This document shows positions 1 to 5,395 of a stretch of 6,996 nt of DNA, piece by piece. The number at the start of each line of letters is the position of its first letter. Positions within the stretch are counted from its first letter, which is position 1. Origin of the DNA: an uncultured Burkholderiales bacterium. GTDB taxonomy: Bacteria; Pseudomonadota; Gammaproteobacteria; Burkholderiales; Burkholderiaceae_C. Under the pieces are notes generated by a model. That model did not search any database and had not been told where the DNA came from. It saw nothing but the letters and a program-made list of their open reading frames with translations. The stretch covers positions 1 through 6,996 of the forward strand of contig CAIODE010000501.1 of assembly GCA_903856875.1 (NCBI GenBank), in the 5' to 3' direction. The translations under genes were made by a program, and so were the position numbers.

Positions 1-211
1 ACACATAGTCGTTGTTGAAGATCTCTTTGGGCATGCAGTAGCTGCACCGAAAATTGCAACGGTCTGTGACGCTGATGCGCAAATCGCGCAAGGGGCGCTT
101 TCTTTGATCAAGCAGCTGTTGCCCAGGTGCCCAAGCCTGAGATTTTGAAGGCTCAGGAATAGGCAGATTCCCTAGGGGCTGGCTGATGATGGGAATGACG
201 CGTTCAGACAC
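1..211 (-). CDS. moaA: GTP 3',8-cyclase MoaA, N-terminal 70 codons (truncated by window edge)
   Basis: MoaA is a radical-SAM enzyme that converts GTP to 3',8-cyclo-GTP, the first step of molybdenum cofactor synthesis, acting with MoaC in the cytoplasm. Reading leftward from a GTG at 211 gives an open frame to the window edge. It contains [18 protein letters not shown] (from about residue 39) followed by SYCMP, so the CxxxCxxC 4Fe-4S/SAM cluster cysteines are C52, C56 and C59. The N-terminus MSERVIPII resembles what I recall of Comamonadaceae MoaA proteins, which supports the GTG. No in-frame ATG occurs before the cluster (the first is codon 60). The start lies inside the last codons of the preceding short-chain dehydrogenase gene (8-nt overlap), so translational coupling is likely. 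The upstream Shine-Dalgarno is weak. The C-terminal cluster and GTP-binding part lie outside the window. Identity is very secure; the exact start is moderately so. Confidence 0.95.
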   Translation of the reverse strand, partial: MSERVIPIISQPLGNLPIPEPSKSQAWAPGQQLLDQRKRPLRDLRISVTDRCNFRCSYCMPKEIFNNDYV

Positions 212-965
212 AACGGGCGCCGTCAACTTCAATGCACACACCACTGATGAATGAGCCTTCGTCGCTGGCCAAATACAAAGCGGCATTGGCCACATCCAAT
301 GCGGTCGAAAAACGGCCTAGCGGGATAGAGGCCATGAACTTGGCGCGTTTTTCCGCGTCCACTGGACCGCCAGCAAACTCTGCCGATAAACCGGTGTCGG
401 GGTTGAACACAGGGTTGATGCAATTGACACGAATGTTGTCAGGACCTAATTCAGCGGCCAAAGATTTGCTGGTGGTAATGACCGCACCTTTGGAGCCGTT
501 GTACCAAGTCAGGCCGGGGCGTGGCCGAATGCCTGCGGTAGACGCAATGTTGATGAGGGCGCCACCCCCATTTTTACGAAACTCTGGTACTGCGTGAATG
601 GTGGACAGATAAATGCTTTTCATGTTCACCGCGTAGCAGCGGTCGAACTCATCTTCGCTGACTTCCAGCGCAGGGCGATTGCGGTGTGTCCACCCAGCAT
701 TGTTGATCATCACATCCAAATGGCCCCACAATTTCACAGCTTCGTGCACCAAAGCTTTGACATCGTCTGAACGCGTCACGTCTGCGGCAAAGAAGGCCGC
801 AGTACCGCCTGCTGCTTGGATGTCTTGCACCACTTTTTGACCTGCAGCAGCTTGAATGTCGTTCACCAAAACCTTGGCGCCGTGAGCCGCGAAATGTTTG
901 GCAATGCCTTCGCCAATGCCGCCACCGGAACCCGTCACGATGACCACTTTTTGATTGATGTTCAT
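204..965 (-). CDS. SDR-family NAD(P)-dependent oxidoreductase (FabG-like)
   Basis: A classical short-chain dehydrogenase/reductase of 253 residues, the usual length. The Rossmann TGxxxGIG motif is at residues 11-18, NNAG at 88-91, the structural Asn at N114, and the catalytic Ser142, Tyr155 and Lys159 (YNGSK) are all present, so it should be active. An Asp at the end of the second beta strand (D36 in VLVNDI) favours NAD(H) over NADP(H) by family rules. It is FabG-like in sequence but unlikely to be the fatty-acid FabG, because no fab genes are adjacent. It lies 52 nt downstream of the aldehyde dehydrogenase on the same strand, so the pair may oxidise an alcohol and then the aldehyde; the substrate is unknown. 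The ATG at 965 has an AGGA 6 nt upstream (forward 972-975), which fixes the start. Its final codons overlap the moaA start. Confidence 0.93.
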   Translation of the reverse strand: MNINQKVVIVTGSGGGIGEGIAKHFAAHGAKVLVNDIQAAAGQKVVQDIQAAGGTAAFFAADVTRSDDVKALVHEAVKLWGHLDVMINNAGWTHRNRPALEVSEDEFDRCYAVNMKSIYLSTIHAVPEFRKNGGGALINIASTAGIRPRPGLTWYNGSKGAVITTSKSLAAELGPDNIRVNCINPVFNPDTGLSAEFAGGPVDAEKRAKFMASIPLGRFSTALDVANAALYLASDEGSFISGVCIEVDGARCV

Positions 966-1017
966 TTGAAATCCTAAAAATGAAATGACTGCAAAGACAA
1001 TTTAGCGCACAAGAAAA
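966..1017 (-). other. Short intergenic spacer with the SDR ribosome binding site
   Basis: The 52-nt AT-rich gap between the aldehyde dehydrogenase stop (TAA, forward 1018-1020) and the SDR start contains an AGGA Shine-Dalgarno (forward 972-975) 6 nt before the ATG. I see no hairpin followed by a T run and no convincing promoter. The simplest reading is co-transcription of the two dehydrogenase genes. Confidence 0.6.
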
Positions 1018-2451
1018 TTAGCCATGGTGAATGGCCACAGTCTTCAAGGTAGTAAAACCATACAGGGCTTCGAAACCTTTTTCACGGCCATGCCCAGAAG
1101 ACTTCACGCCGCCAAAGGGTAACTCAACGCCGCCACCTGCACCGTAGTTGTTGACAAAGACTTGACCGCTTCTTAGGCGTTTGGCTATTCTGAATTGTCT
1201 TCCGCCATCTCGAGTCCACACGCCAGCCACCAGCCCAAAAGAGGTGGCGTTGGCAAGCTGAACGGCCTGATCTTCACCGTCAAAACTCATGGCTGACAAG
1301 ACGGGGCCAAACACCTCTTCTTGTGCCACACGGTGGTTGACAGGCACATCGCGCAATAAAACAGGTACTTGGTAGAAGCCAGATTCTGGCGCATCAGAAA
1401 CAACCATGCCTTGGGCAACAGTGGCAATGCCTGCAGCTTGAGCATCTGCCAAGAAGCCCTGAACGCGATGCTTTTGGGTTGCGCGAATCAGGGGGCCTAA
1501 ATTCAAATCTGCTTTCGCAGGGCCGACACGCAACTTGGAAAAGGCCTGACCCAAACGCACAAGCAAGGGCTCGTAAATGCTTTTCTCAATCAAGACGCGA
1601 GAACCTGCGCTGCAAGTCTGGCCCGCGTTTTGAACGATGGCATTGATGACCACCGGAATGGCTGCATCTAAGTCGGCATCGGCAAAAATAATTTGGGGGC
1701 TCTTGCCGCCCAACTCAAGGGTGACGGGGCAATGCCTCACAGCTGCCGCTTGCTGTATCAAGCTGCCTACACTGGGGCTGCCCGTGAAACTGATGTGGTC
1801 TATGCCAGGGTGTTTGGCCAGTGCATCGCCCACCTCATGGCCATAGCCCGTCACGATGTTGATAGCGCCTGCAGGAAAACCAACTTCGGCTGCCAACTGC
1901 GCCACGCGAATCAAGCTCAAGCAAGCATCTTCTGCCGGTTTGACAACACAGACATTGCCCGCTGCCAAAGCGCCGCCTACACAGCGACCAAAAATTTGCA
2001 TGGGGTAGTTCCAAGGCACGATGTGACCCGTGACGCCATGGGGCTCGCGCCAAGTGAGAACGCTGTAGCCATTTTGATAGGGAATGGTTTCGCCATGAAA
2101 CTTATCGCAAGCGCCCGCGTAGTATTCAAAGTAACGAACCAAGGCGCGGGCGTCGGCCATGGCTTGTTGTGTGGGCTTGCCGCAGTCGCTTTGCTCAAGT
2201 TGCATCAACTCGTCGGCATGCTCAGCCACTGTGCGTGAAAGGGCCATGAGCAAACGACCGCGCTCAGCGGCATTGATCTTGGCCCAAGGGCCTTCAAAGC
2301 ATTGCCGTGAAGACTGCACAGCTTGGTCAATGTCAGCGGCCGTACTGCGTTGAATGTGATCAAAAATTTGACCATCAGAAGGGTCAATCACTGGGATGGT
2401 TTGCCCCCTTTGACTGGCCACCGATTGGTTGTGAATGAAGTTGAGTTGCAT
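1018..2451 (-). CDS. NAD(P)-dependent aldehyde dehydrogenase family protein
   Basis: A member of the aldehyde dehydrogenase superfamily that oxidises an aldehyde to a carboxylate with NAD(P)+. From the ATG at 2451 it is 477 residues, normal for the soluble tetrameric/dimeric enzymes. Family residues are intact: the PWN motif with Asn148, cofactor-binding Lys171 in VVKPAE, the SFTGS loop at 221-225, general base Glu246 in LELGGKSP, nucleophile Cys280 in NAGQTCSAGSR, and Glu379 in EEVFGP. The frame stays open upstream to a TTG at 2553, but that extension would translate through the hppA terminator. The MQLNF start fits the family N-terminus better, although its Shine-Dalgarno is weak. The SDR gene follows 52 nt downstream. 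Substrate is not predictable; betaine aldehyde, semialdehyde or aromatic aldehyde oxidation all remain possible. The start codon sits only 17 nt after a terminator, so its promoter is unclear. Confidence 0.93.
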   Translation of the reverse strand: MQLNFIHNQSVASQRGQTIPVIDPSDGQIFDHIQRSTAADIDQAVQSSRQCFEGPWAKINAAERGRLLMALSRTVAEHADELMQLEQSDCGKPTQQAMADARALVRYFEYYAGACDKFHGETIPYQNGYSVLTWREPHGVTGHIVPWNYPMQIFGRCVGGALAAGNVCVVKPAEDACLSLIRVAQLAAEVGFPAGAINIVTGYGHEVGDALAKHPGIDHISFTGSPSVGSLIQQAAAVRHCPVTLELGGKSPQIIFADADLDAAIPVVINAIVQNAGQTCSAGSRVLIEKSIYEPLLVRLGQAFSKLRVGPAKADLNLGPLIRATQKHRVQGFLADAQAAGIATVAQGMVVSDAPESGFYQVPVLLRDVPVNHRVAQEEVFGPVLSAMSFDGEDQAVQLANATSFGLVAGVWTRDGGRQFRIAKRLRSGQVFVNNYGAGGGVELPFGGVKSSGHGREKGFEALYGFTTLKTVAIHHG

Positions 2452-2468
2452 AAGCGTATTTTGCTCGT

Positions 2469-2503
2469 AAAAAAGCCCGAGCATGTTGCCATGAACGGGC
2501 TTT
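2469..2503 (-). terminator. Factor-independent terminator downstream of hppA
   Basis: Read on the minus strand, an 8-bp perfect stem AAAGCCCG/CGGGCTTT (forward 2496-2503 with 2472-2479) encloses an inner CATG/CATG stem (forward 2490-2493 with 2482-2485) and a 4-nt loop, and runs straight into six Ts (forward 2469-2474). The T run lies on the minus-strand side, so it terminates leftward transcription coming from hppA. It begins about 50 nt after the hppA stop codon and ends 17 nt before the aldehyde dehydrogenase ATG. Confidence 0.85.
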
Positions 2504-2513
2504 GTGTCACATG

Positions 2514-2534
2514 GGGTGTGTGAAAAACACACCC
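2514..2534 (-). repeat. Second hairpin in the hppA 3' region
   Basis: A perfect 7-bp inverted repeat GGGTGTG/CACACCC (forward 2514-2520 and 2528-2534) with a 7-nt AT-rich loop. It lies between the hppA stop codon and the terminator hairpin. It has no following T run, so it is not a terminator by itself. It may protect the 3' end or form a tandem structure with the neighbouring terminator. Confidence 0.6.
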
Positions 2535-2553
2535 ACAGTGATAGGGGCTTCAA

Positions 2554-4620
2554 TTAGCCATGAAACTGCATCATCAAAGGCACGATCAGCAGGGCCACAA
2601 TGTTGATGATCTTGATCAACGGATTGATGGCAGGGCCAGCCGTGTCTTTGTAGGGGTCACCCACGGTGTCACCGGTCACAGCAGCTTTGTGAGCCTCTGA
2701 GCCTTTGCCGCCGTGATGGCCGTCTTCGATGTACTTCTTGGCGTTGTCCCATGCACCGCCGCCGGTACACATGGAAATGGCCAAAAACAAACCGGTCACA
2801 ATGGTTCCCATGAGCAGGCCACCCAGAGCTTTGGGGCCCAAAATCAGGCCCACCACAACGGGCACCACCACAGGCAGCAAGCTAGGAATGATCATCTCCT
2901 TAATGGCCGCAGTGGTCAGCATGTCAACAGCGCGGCCATATTCTGGCTTGGCAGTGCCTTCCATGATGCCCTTGATTTCCTTGAATTGACGGCGTACCTC
3001 AACCACCACAGCACCCGCAGCGCGGCCAACAGCCTCCATGGCCATGGCGCCAAACAAGTAAGGGATGAGGCCACCAATGAACAAGCCCACAATGACCATG
3101 GGGTCGGACAAGTCAAAGGAAATGGCTTTGCCGTAGCTTTCGAGTTTGTGGGTGTAGTCGGCAAACAAAACCAAGGAGGCCAAACCTGCAGAGCCAATGG
3201 CATAGCCTTTGGTCACGGCTTTGGTGGTGTTGCCCACGGCATCCAATGGATCTGTGATGTCACGCACACTGCTAGGCAGTTCTGCCATTTCGGCAATACC
3301 TCCGGCGTTATCGGTAATAGGGCCGTACGCGTCCAAAGCCACCACAATGCCGGCCATGGAAAGCATGGACATGGCCGCCACGGCAATGCCGTACAAGCCC
3401 GCCAATTTGTAGGACGCCAAAATGGCAATGCAAACAAAAATCACGGGCCAAGCTGTGGAGCGCATTGAAACGCCCAAGCCGGCAATGATGTTGGTGCCGT
3501 GACCCGTTGTGGAGGCTTGTGCAATGTGTTGCACAGGGCTGTATTGGGTTCCGGTGTAAAACTCAGTGATCCAAACCAGTGCAGCCGTTAAGGCCAAACC
3601 TACAGCACAAGCGCCGAACAGCTTCATTTGGCTACCGCTGGCCGAAATTGCGTTGTCGGGCATGATCCACATCGTGACGAAATAGAACGCAACCAAGGAC
3701 AGGCCACCCGCAATGGCCAAACCTTTGTACAAGGCGGGCATCACGTTGACCATGCCAGGTGTCGCTTTGACAAAGAAGCAGCCAATGATGGAAGCAACTA
3801 TAGACACAGCACCCAACGCGAGGGGGTACATGACCGCATTACCAGGCGCACCAGCGATGAGCAGCGAGCCCAACACCATGGTGGCAATCAAGGTGACCGC
3901 ATAGGTTTCAAACAAATCGGCGGCCATACCAGCGCAGTCGCCCACGTTATCGCCCACATTGTCGGCAATCACGGCGGGGTTGCGAGGATCATCCTCTGGA
4001 ATGCCGGCTTCAACCTTACCGACCAAGTCGGCACCTACGTCGGCACCTTTGGTAAAAATGCCACCGCCCAATCGGGCGAAGATGGAAATCAGGGAAGAAC
4101 CAAAGGCAAAGCCAATGAGGGGGTTCAAGATGACAGACAACTTGACATCGGGGGTGAGGTTGCCATTGCCAGCCAAGAACCAGTAAAAGCCTGTGACACC
4201 CAACAGACCTAAGCCCACCACCAGCATGCCGGTAATGGCACCGCCGCGAAAGGCAACGTCTAAGGCAGGGCCAATGCCCTTGGTAGCTGCTTGTGCAGTG
4301 CGCACATTGGCTCGAACGGATATGTTCATGCCAATGAAGCCGCAGGCGCCAGATAAAACGGCGCCAATGACGAAGCCAATGGCGGTCATACTGTCTAGGA
4401 ACACACCCATGAGGATGGCCAAGACGACGCCTACGATGGCAATGGTTTTATATTGTCTGGACAAATAAGCCGCAGCACCTGCTTGAATAGCGGCTGCAAT
4501 TTCTTGCATCCGTTCATTGCCAGGGTCTTGGGCCAAGATCCAACCGCGTGCCCAAACGCCGTAAATCACGGCGATCAGTCCGCAAACGAGCGCCAAAATC
4601 AACGCTGAATTGCCTGTCAT
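2554..4620 (-). CDS. hppA: K+-independent H+-translocating membrane pyrophosphatase
   Basis: An integral inner-membrane enzyme of 688 residues that hydrolyses cytoplasmic pyrophosphate and exports protons; the family has about 16 transmembrane helices. Hydrophobic segments recur along the whole chain, starting at residues 5-25. The substrate-site motifs are complete: [11 protein letters not shown] at 194-204, the acidic stretch EDDPRNP at 209-215, [21 protein letters not shown] beginning at 220, and [18 protein letters not shown] beginning at 650. The subtype marker GNTTK at 463-467 has Lys where K+-dependent enzymes have Ala, and Thr470 where they have Gly. It is therefore assigned to the K+-independent H+ pumps rather than the Na+ pumps. 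The ATG at 4620 has AGGAG 8 nt upstream. The gene is divergent from ppa and has an unusually structured leader. Sure of function and subtype; Na+ transport is unlikely on the marker residues. Confidence 0.97.
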   Translation of the reverse strand: MTGNSALILALVCGLIAVIYGVWARGWILAQDPGNERMQEIAAAIQAGAAAYLSRQYKTIAIVGVVLAILMGVFLDSMTAIGFVIGAVLSGACGFIGMNISVRANVRTAQAATKGIGPALDVAFRGGAITGMLVVGLGLLGVTGFYWFLAGNGNLTPDVKLSVILNPLIGFAFGSSLISIFARLGGGIFTKGADVGADLVGKVEAGIPEDDPRNPAVIADNVGDNVGDCAGMAADLFETYAVTLIATMVLGSLLIAGAPGNAVMYPLALGAVSIVASIIGCFFVKATPGMVNVMPALYKGLAIAGGLSLVAFYFVTMWIMPDNAISASGSQMKLFGACAVGLALTAALVWITEFYTGTQYSPVQHIAQASTTGHGTNIIAGLGVSMRSTAWPVIFVCIAILASYKLAGLYGIAVAAMSMLSMAGIVVALDAYGPITDNAGGIAEMAELPSSVRDITDPLDAVGNTTKAVTKGYAIGSAGLASLVLFADYTHKLESYGKAISFDLSDPMVIVGLFIGGLIPYLFGAMAMEAVGRAAGAVVVEVRRQFKEIKGIMEGTAKPEYGRAVDMLTTAAIKEMIIPSLLPVVVPVVVGLILGPKALGGLLMGTIVTGLFLAISMCTGGGAWDNAKKYIEDGHHGGKGSEAHKAAVTGDTVGDPYKDTAGPAINPLIKIINIVALLIVPLMMQFHG

Positions 4621-4721
4621 AAATCAATCTCCTAAATGGTTACCGCTGAAAGGAGGTGCAACGCTTGAGGAACACCTCCCGACGTTGCTTCCTCGCTCAC
4701 TTTAGGAGTCGATTGGCCAAC
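4621..4721 (-). promoter_or_regulatory. Structured hppA 5' leader with sequestrable ribosome binding site
   Basis: The hppA Shine-Dalgarno lies in TTTAGGAG (forward 4629-4636), which is perfectly complementary over 8 bp to CTCCTAAA (forward 4701-4708) near the predicted transcript 5' end. Between them lie three overlapping inverted repeats: GGAGGTG/CACCTCC (forward 4652-4658 with 4673-4679), GCAACG/CGTTGC (4658-4663 with 4683-4688) and GAGGAA/TTCCTC (4667-4672 with 4689-4694). These cannot all form together. There is no T run, so any control would act on translation rather than termination. Complementarity is seen directly; a switching role is inference. It does not match any riboswitch consensus I could recognise. 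Confidence 0.45.
4629..4633 (-). promoter_or_regulatory. hppA ribosome binding site (AGGAG)
   Basis: AGGAG on the minus strand, 8 nt before the hppA ATG at 4620. It fixes the start codon. The same bases form part of an 8-bp inverted repeat arm, so access by the ribosome could depend on leader folding. Confidence 0.85.
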
Positions 4722-4829
4722 TTGAGCATTAAAAGGGCATTGTGAGGAAGAAGCAAGCCCTGTGAAAGTAAAATGGGGGTTAATCCTAAGCTTCTTAGAT
4801 TCTCATCAACTCTTTCAATTTTCAGAAAA
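4722..4829 (+). other. ppa side of the divergent spacer
   Basis: The stretch immediately upstream of ppa has no strong plus-strand promoter. A TAAAAT at 4769-4774 could serve as a -10, but no good -35 sits 16-18 nt upstream. An imperfect palindrome at 4782-4801 (CTAAG-CTT-CTTAG at 4786-4798, extended by three more pairs past one bulged C) could be an operator or an RNA hairpin. There is no purine-rich Shine-Dalgarno close to the ppa ATG, only CAGAAAA. Confidence 0.3.
4728..4756 (-). promoter_or_regulatory. Candidate sigma70 promoter for hppA
   Basis: On the minus strand TTGCTT (-35, forward 4751-4756) is separated by exactly 17 nt from TTTAAT (-10, forward 4728-4733; 5 of 6 match to TATAAT). 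Transcription would start near forward 4721, at the edge of the perfect palindrome TTGGCCAA (forward 4713-4720). The hppA leader would then be about 100 nt and include all the complementary segments described for it. The -35 matches only 3 of 6 consensus positions. Confidence 0.45.
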
Positions 4830-5366
4830 ATGTCCCTAGACAACGTCACCCCCGGTAGCAAAGTTCCCGAAGAATTCAACGTCATCATCGAAATCCCGAT
4901 GAATGCCGACCCCGTGAAATACGAAGTCGACAAGGCCACTGGCGCCATTTTTGTCGACCGCTTCATGAGCACTTCCATGCATTACCCCACCAACTACGGC
5001 TATGTGCCTAAAACCATCAGTGGTGATGGTGATCCTGTTGACGTGTTGGTAATTACCCCAGTGCCGCTCATTCCAGGCGTTGTCGTTCCCTGCCGTGCCA
5101 TTGGTATTTTGAAAATGGAAGACGAAGCGGGCGAAGACGGCAAAGTTTTGGCCGTGCCCACAGACAAAATTTTATCCATCTACACACAATGGCAAAAGCC
5201 TGAAGACTTAAACCCACTCCGTTTGAAAACCATTGCGCACTTCTTTGAGCATTACAAAGATTTGGAAGTGGGCAAGTGGGTCAAAATTATCGGCTGGGAA
5301 GGCCCAGAATCCGCCAAAAAAGAAATCTTGGATGGCATTGCCAATTACCAAAAAGAACAGGCCTAA
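4830..5366 (+). CDS. ppa: Soluble family I inorganic pyrophosphatase
   Basis: A cytoplasmic Mg2+-dependent enzyme that hydrolyses PPi to two phosphates, pulling biosynthetic reactions forward. From the ATG at 4830 it is 178 residues, close to the 176 of E. coli Ppa, and MSLDNV aligns with the E. coli N-terminus. The frame is open further upstream to an ATG at 4773, but that 19-residue extension has no counterpart in E. coli Ppa. The family signature DGDPVD spans residues 66-71 (metal ligands D66, D68, D71, matching E. coli D65, D67, D70). Other recognisable conserved pieces are [49 protein letters not shown] and [10 protein letters not shown]. It is divergent from hppA across a 209-nt spacer and converges with the acyltransferase gene, 17 nt away, so it is probably monocistronic. 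Function is secure; the start is well supported despite a poor Shine-Dalgarno. Confidence 0.97.
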   Translation: MSLDNVTPGSKVPEEFNVIIEIPMNADPVKYEVDKATGAIFVDRFMSTSMHYPTNYGYVPKTISGDGDPVDVLVITPVPLIPGVVVPCRAIGILKMEDEAGEDGKVLAVPTDKILSIYTQWQKPEDLNPLRLKTIAHFFEHYKDLEVGKWVKIIGWEGPESAKKEILDGIANYQKEQA

Positions 5367-5375
5367 GCTATCCAA

Positions 5376-5395
5376 AAAGCTATTCACTTCGCTTT
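5376..5395. terminator. Weak bidirectional terminator candidate at a convergent junction
   Basis: A 5-bp inverted repeat AAAGC/GCTTT (5376-5380 and 5391-5395) with a 10-nt loop overlaps the stop codon of the minus-strand acyltransferase, 10 nt after the ppa stop. On the minus strand the distal arm continues into a run of five Ts. The stem is short and GC-poor, so I rate it weak; no better terminator is visible for either gene here. Confidence 0.25.

Noticed and set aside
232..597. 121-codon plus-strand frame antisense to the SDR gene
   Set aside because: Overlaps the conserved catalytic part of the SDR; no recognisable protein and no ribosome site of note.
1693..2238. 181-codon plus-strand frame antisense to the aldehyde dehydrogenase
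   Set aside because: Entirely within the conserved catalytic region of the dehydrogenase and without family features.
2452..2553. 34-residue N-terminal extension of the aldehyde dehydrogenase, from a TTG at 2553
   Set aside because: It would start directly after the hppA stop and translate through two hairpins and the terminator; the extra residues look unlike the family and the MQLNF start fits better.
2713..3468. 251-codon plus-strand open frame antisense to hppA
   Set aside because: His-, Gln- and Asn-rich composition without any domain, lying wholly inside a strongly conserved gene; a shadow of hppA codon bias. The frames at 3628-4212 and 4193-4468 are rejected for the same reason.
2554..4620. 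HppA as a Na+-pumping or K+-dependent enzyme
   Set aside because: Lys at the GNTTK position and Thr three residues later are the K+-independent H+-pump signature; K+-dependent enzymes, including Na+ pumps, carry Ala and usually Gly.
4621..4721. Known riboswitch class (for example fluoride) in the hppA leader
   Set aside because: I compared the sequence by eye with the fluoride consensus, because that class is known to control pyrophosphatase genes, and the conserved core is not there.
4773..4829. 19-residue upstream extension of Ppa from ATG 4773
   Set aside because: E. coli Ppa starts at the position of MSLDNV (4830), and the ATG at 4773 has no ribosome binding site.
4697..4978. 93-codon minus-strand frame across the ppa start and the divergent spacer
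   Set aside because: Antisense to conserved ppa codons and overlapping the predicted hppA promoter; composition looks random.
5366..5382. Direct repeat AAGCTAT twice after the ppa stop
   Set aside because: Only 7 bp, two copies, in AT-rich sequence; no sign of an attachment site or insertion.
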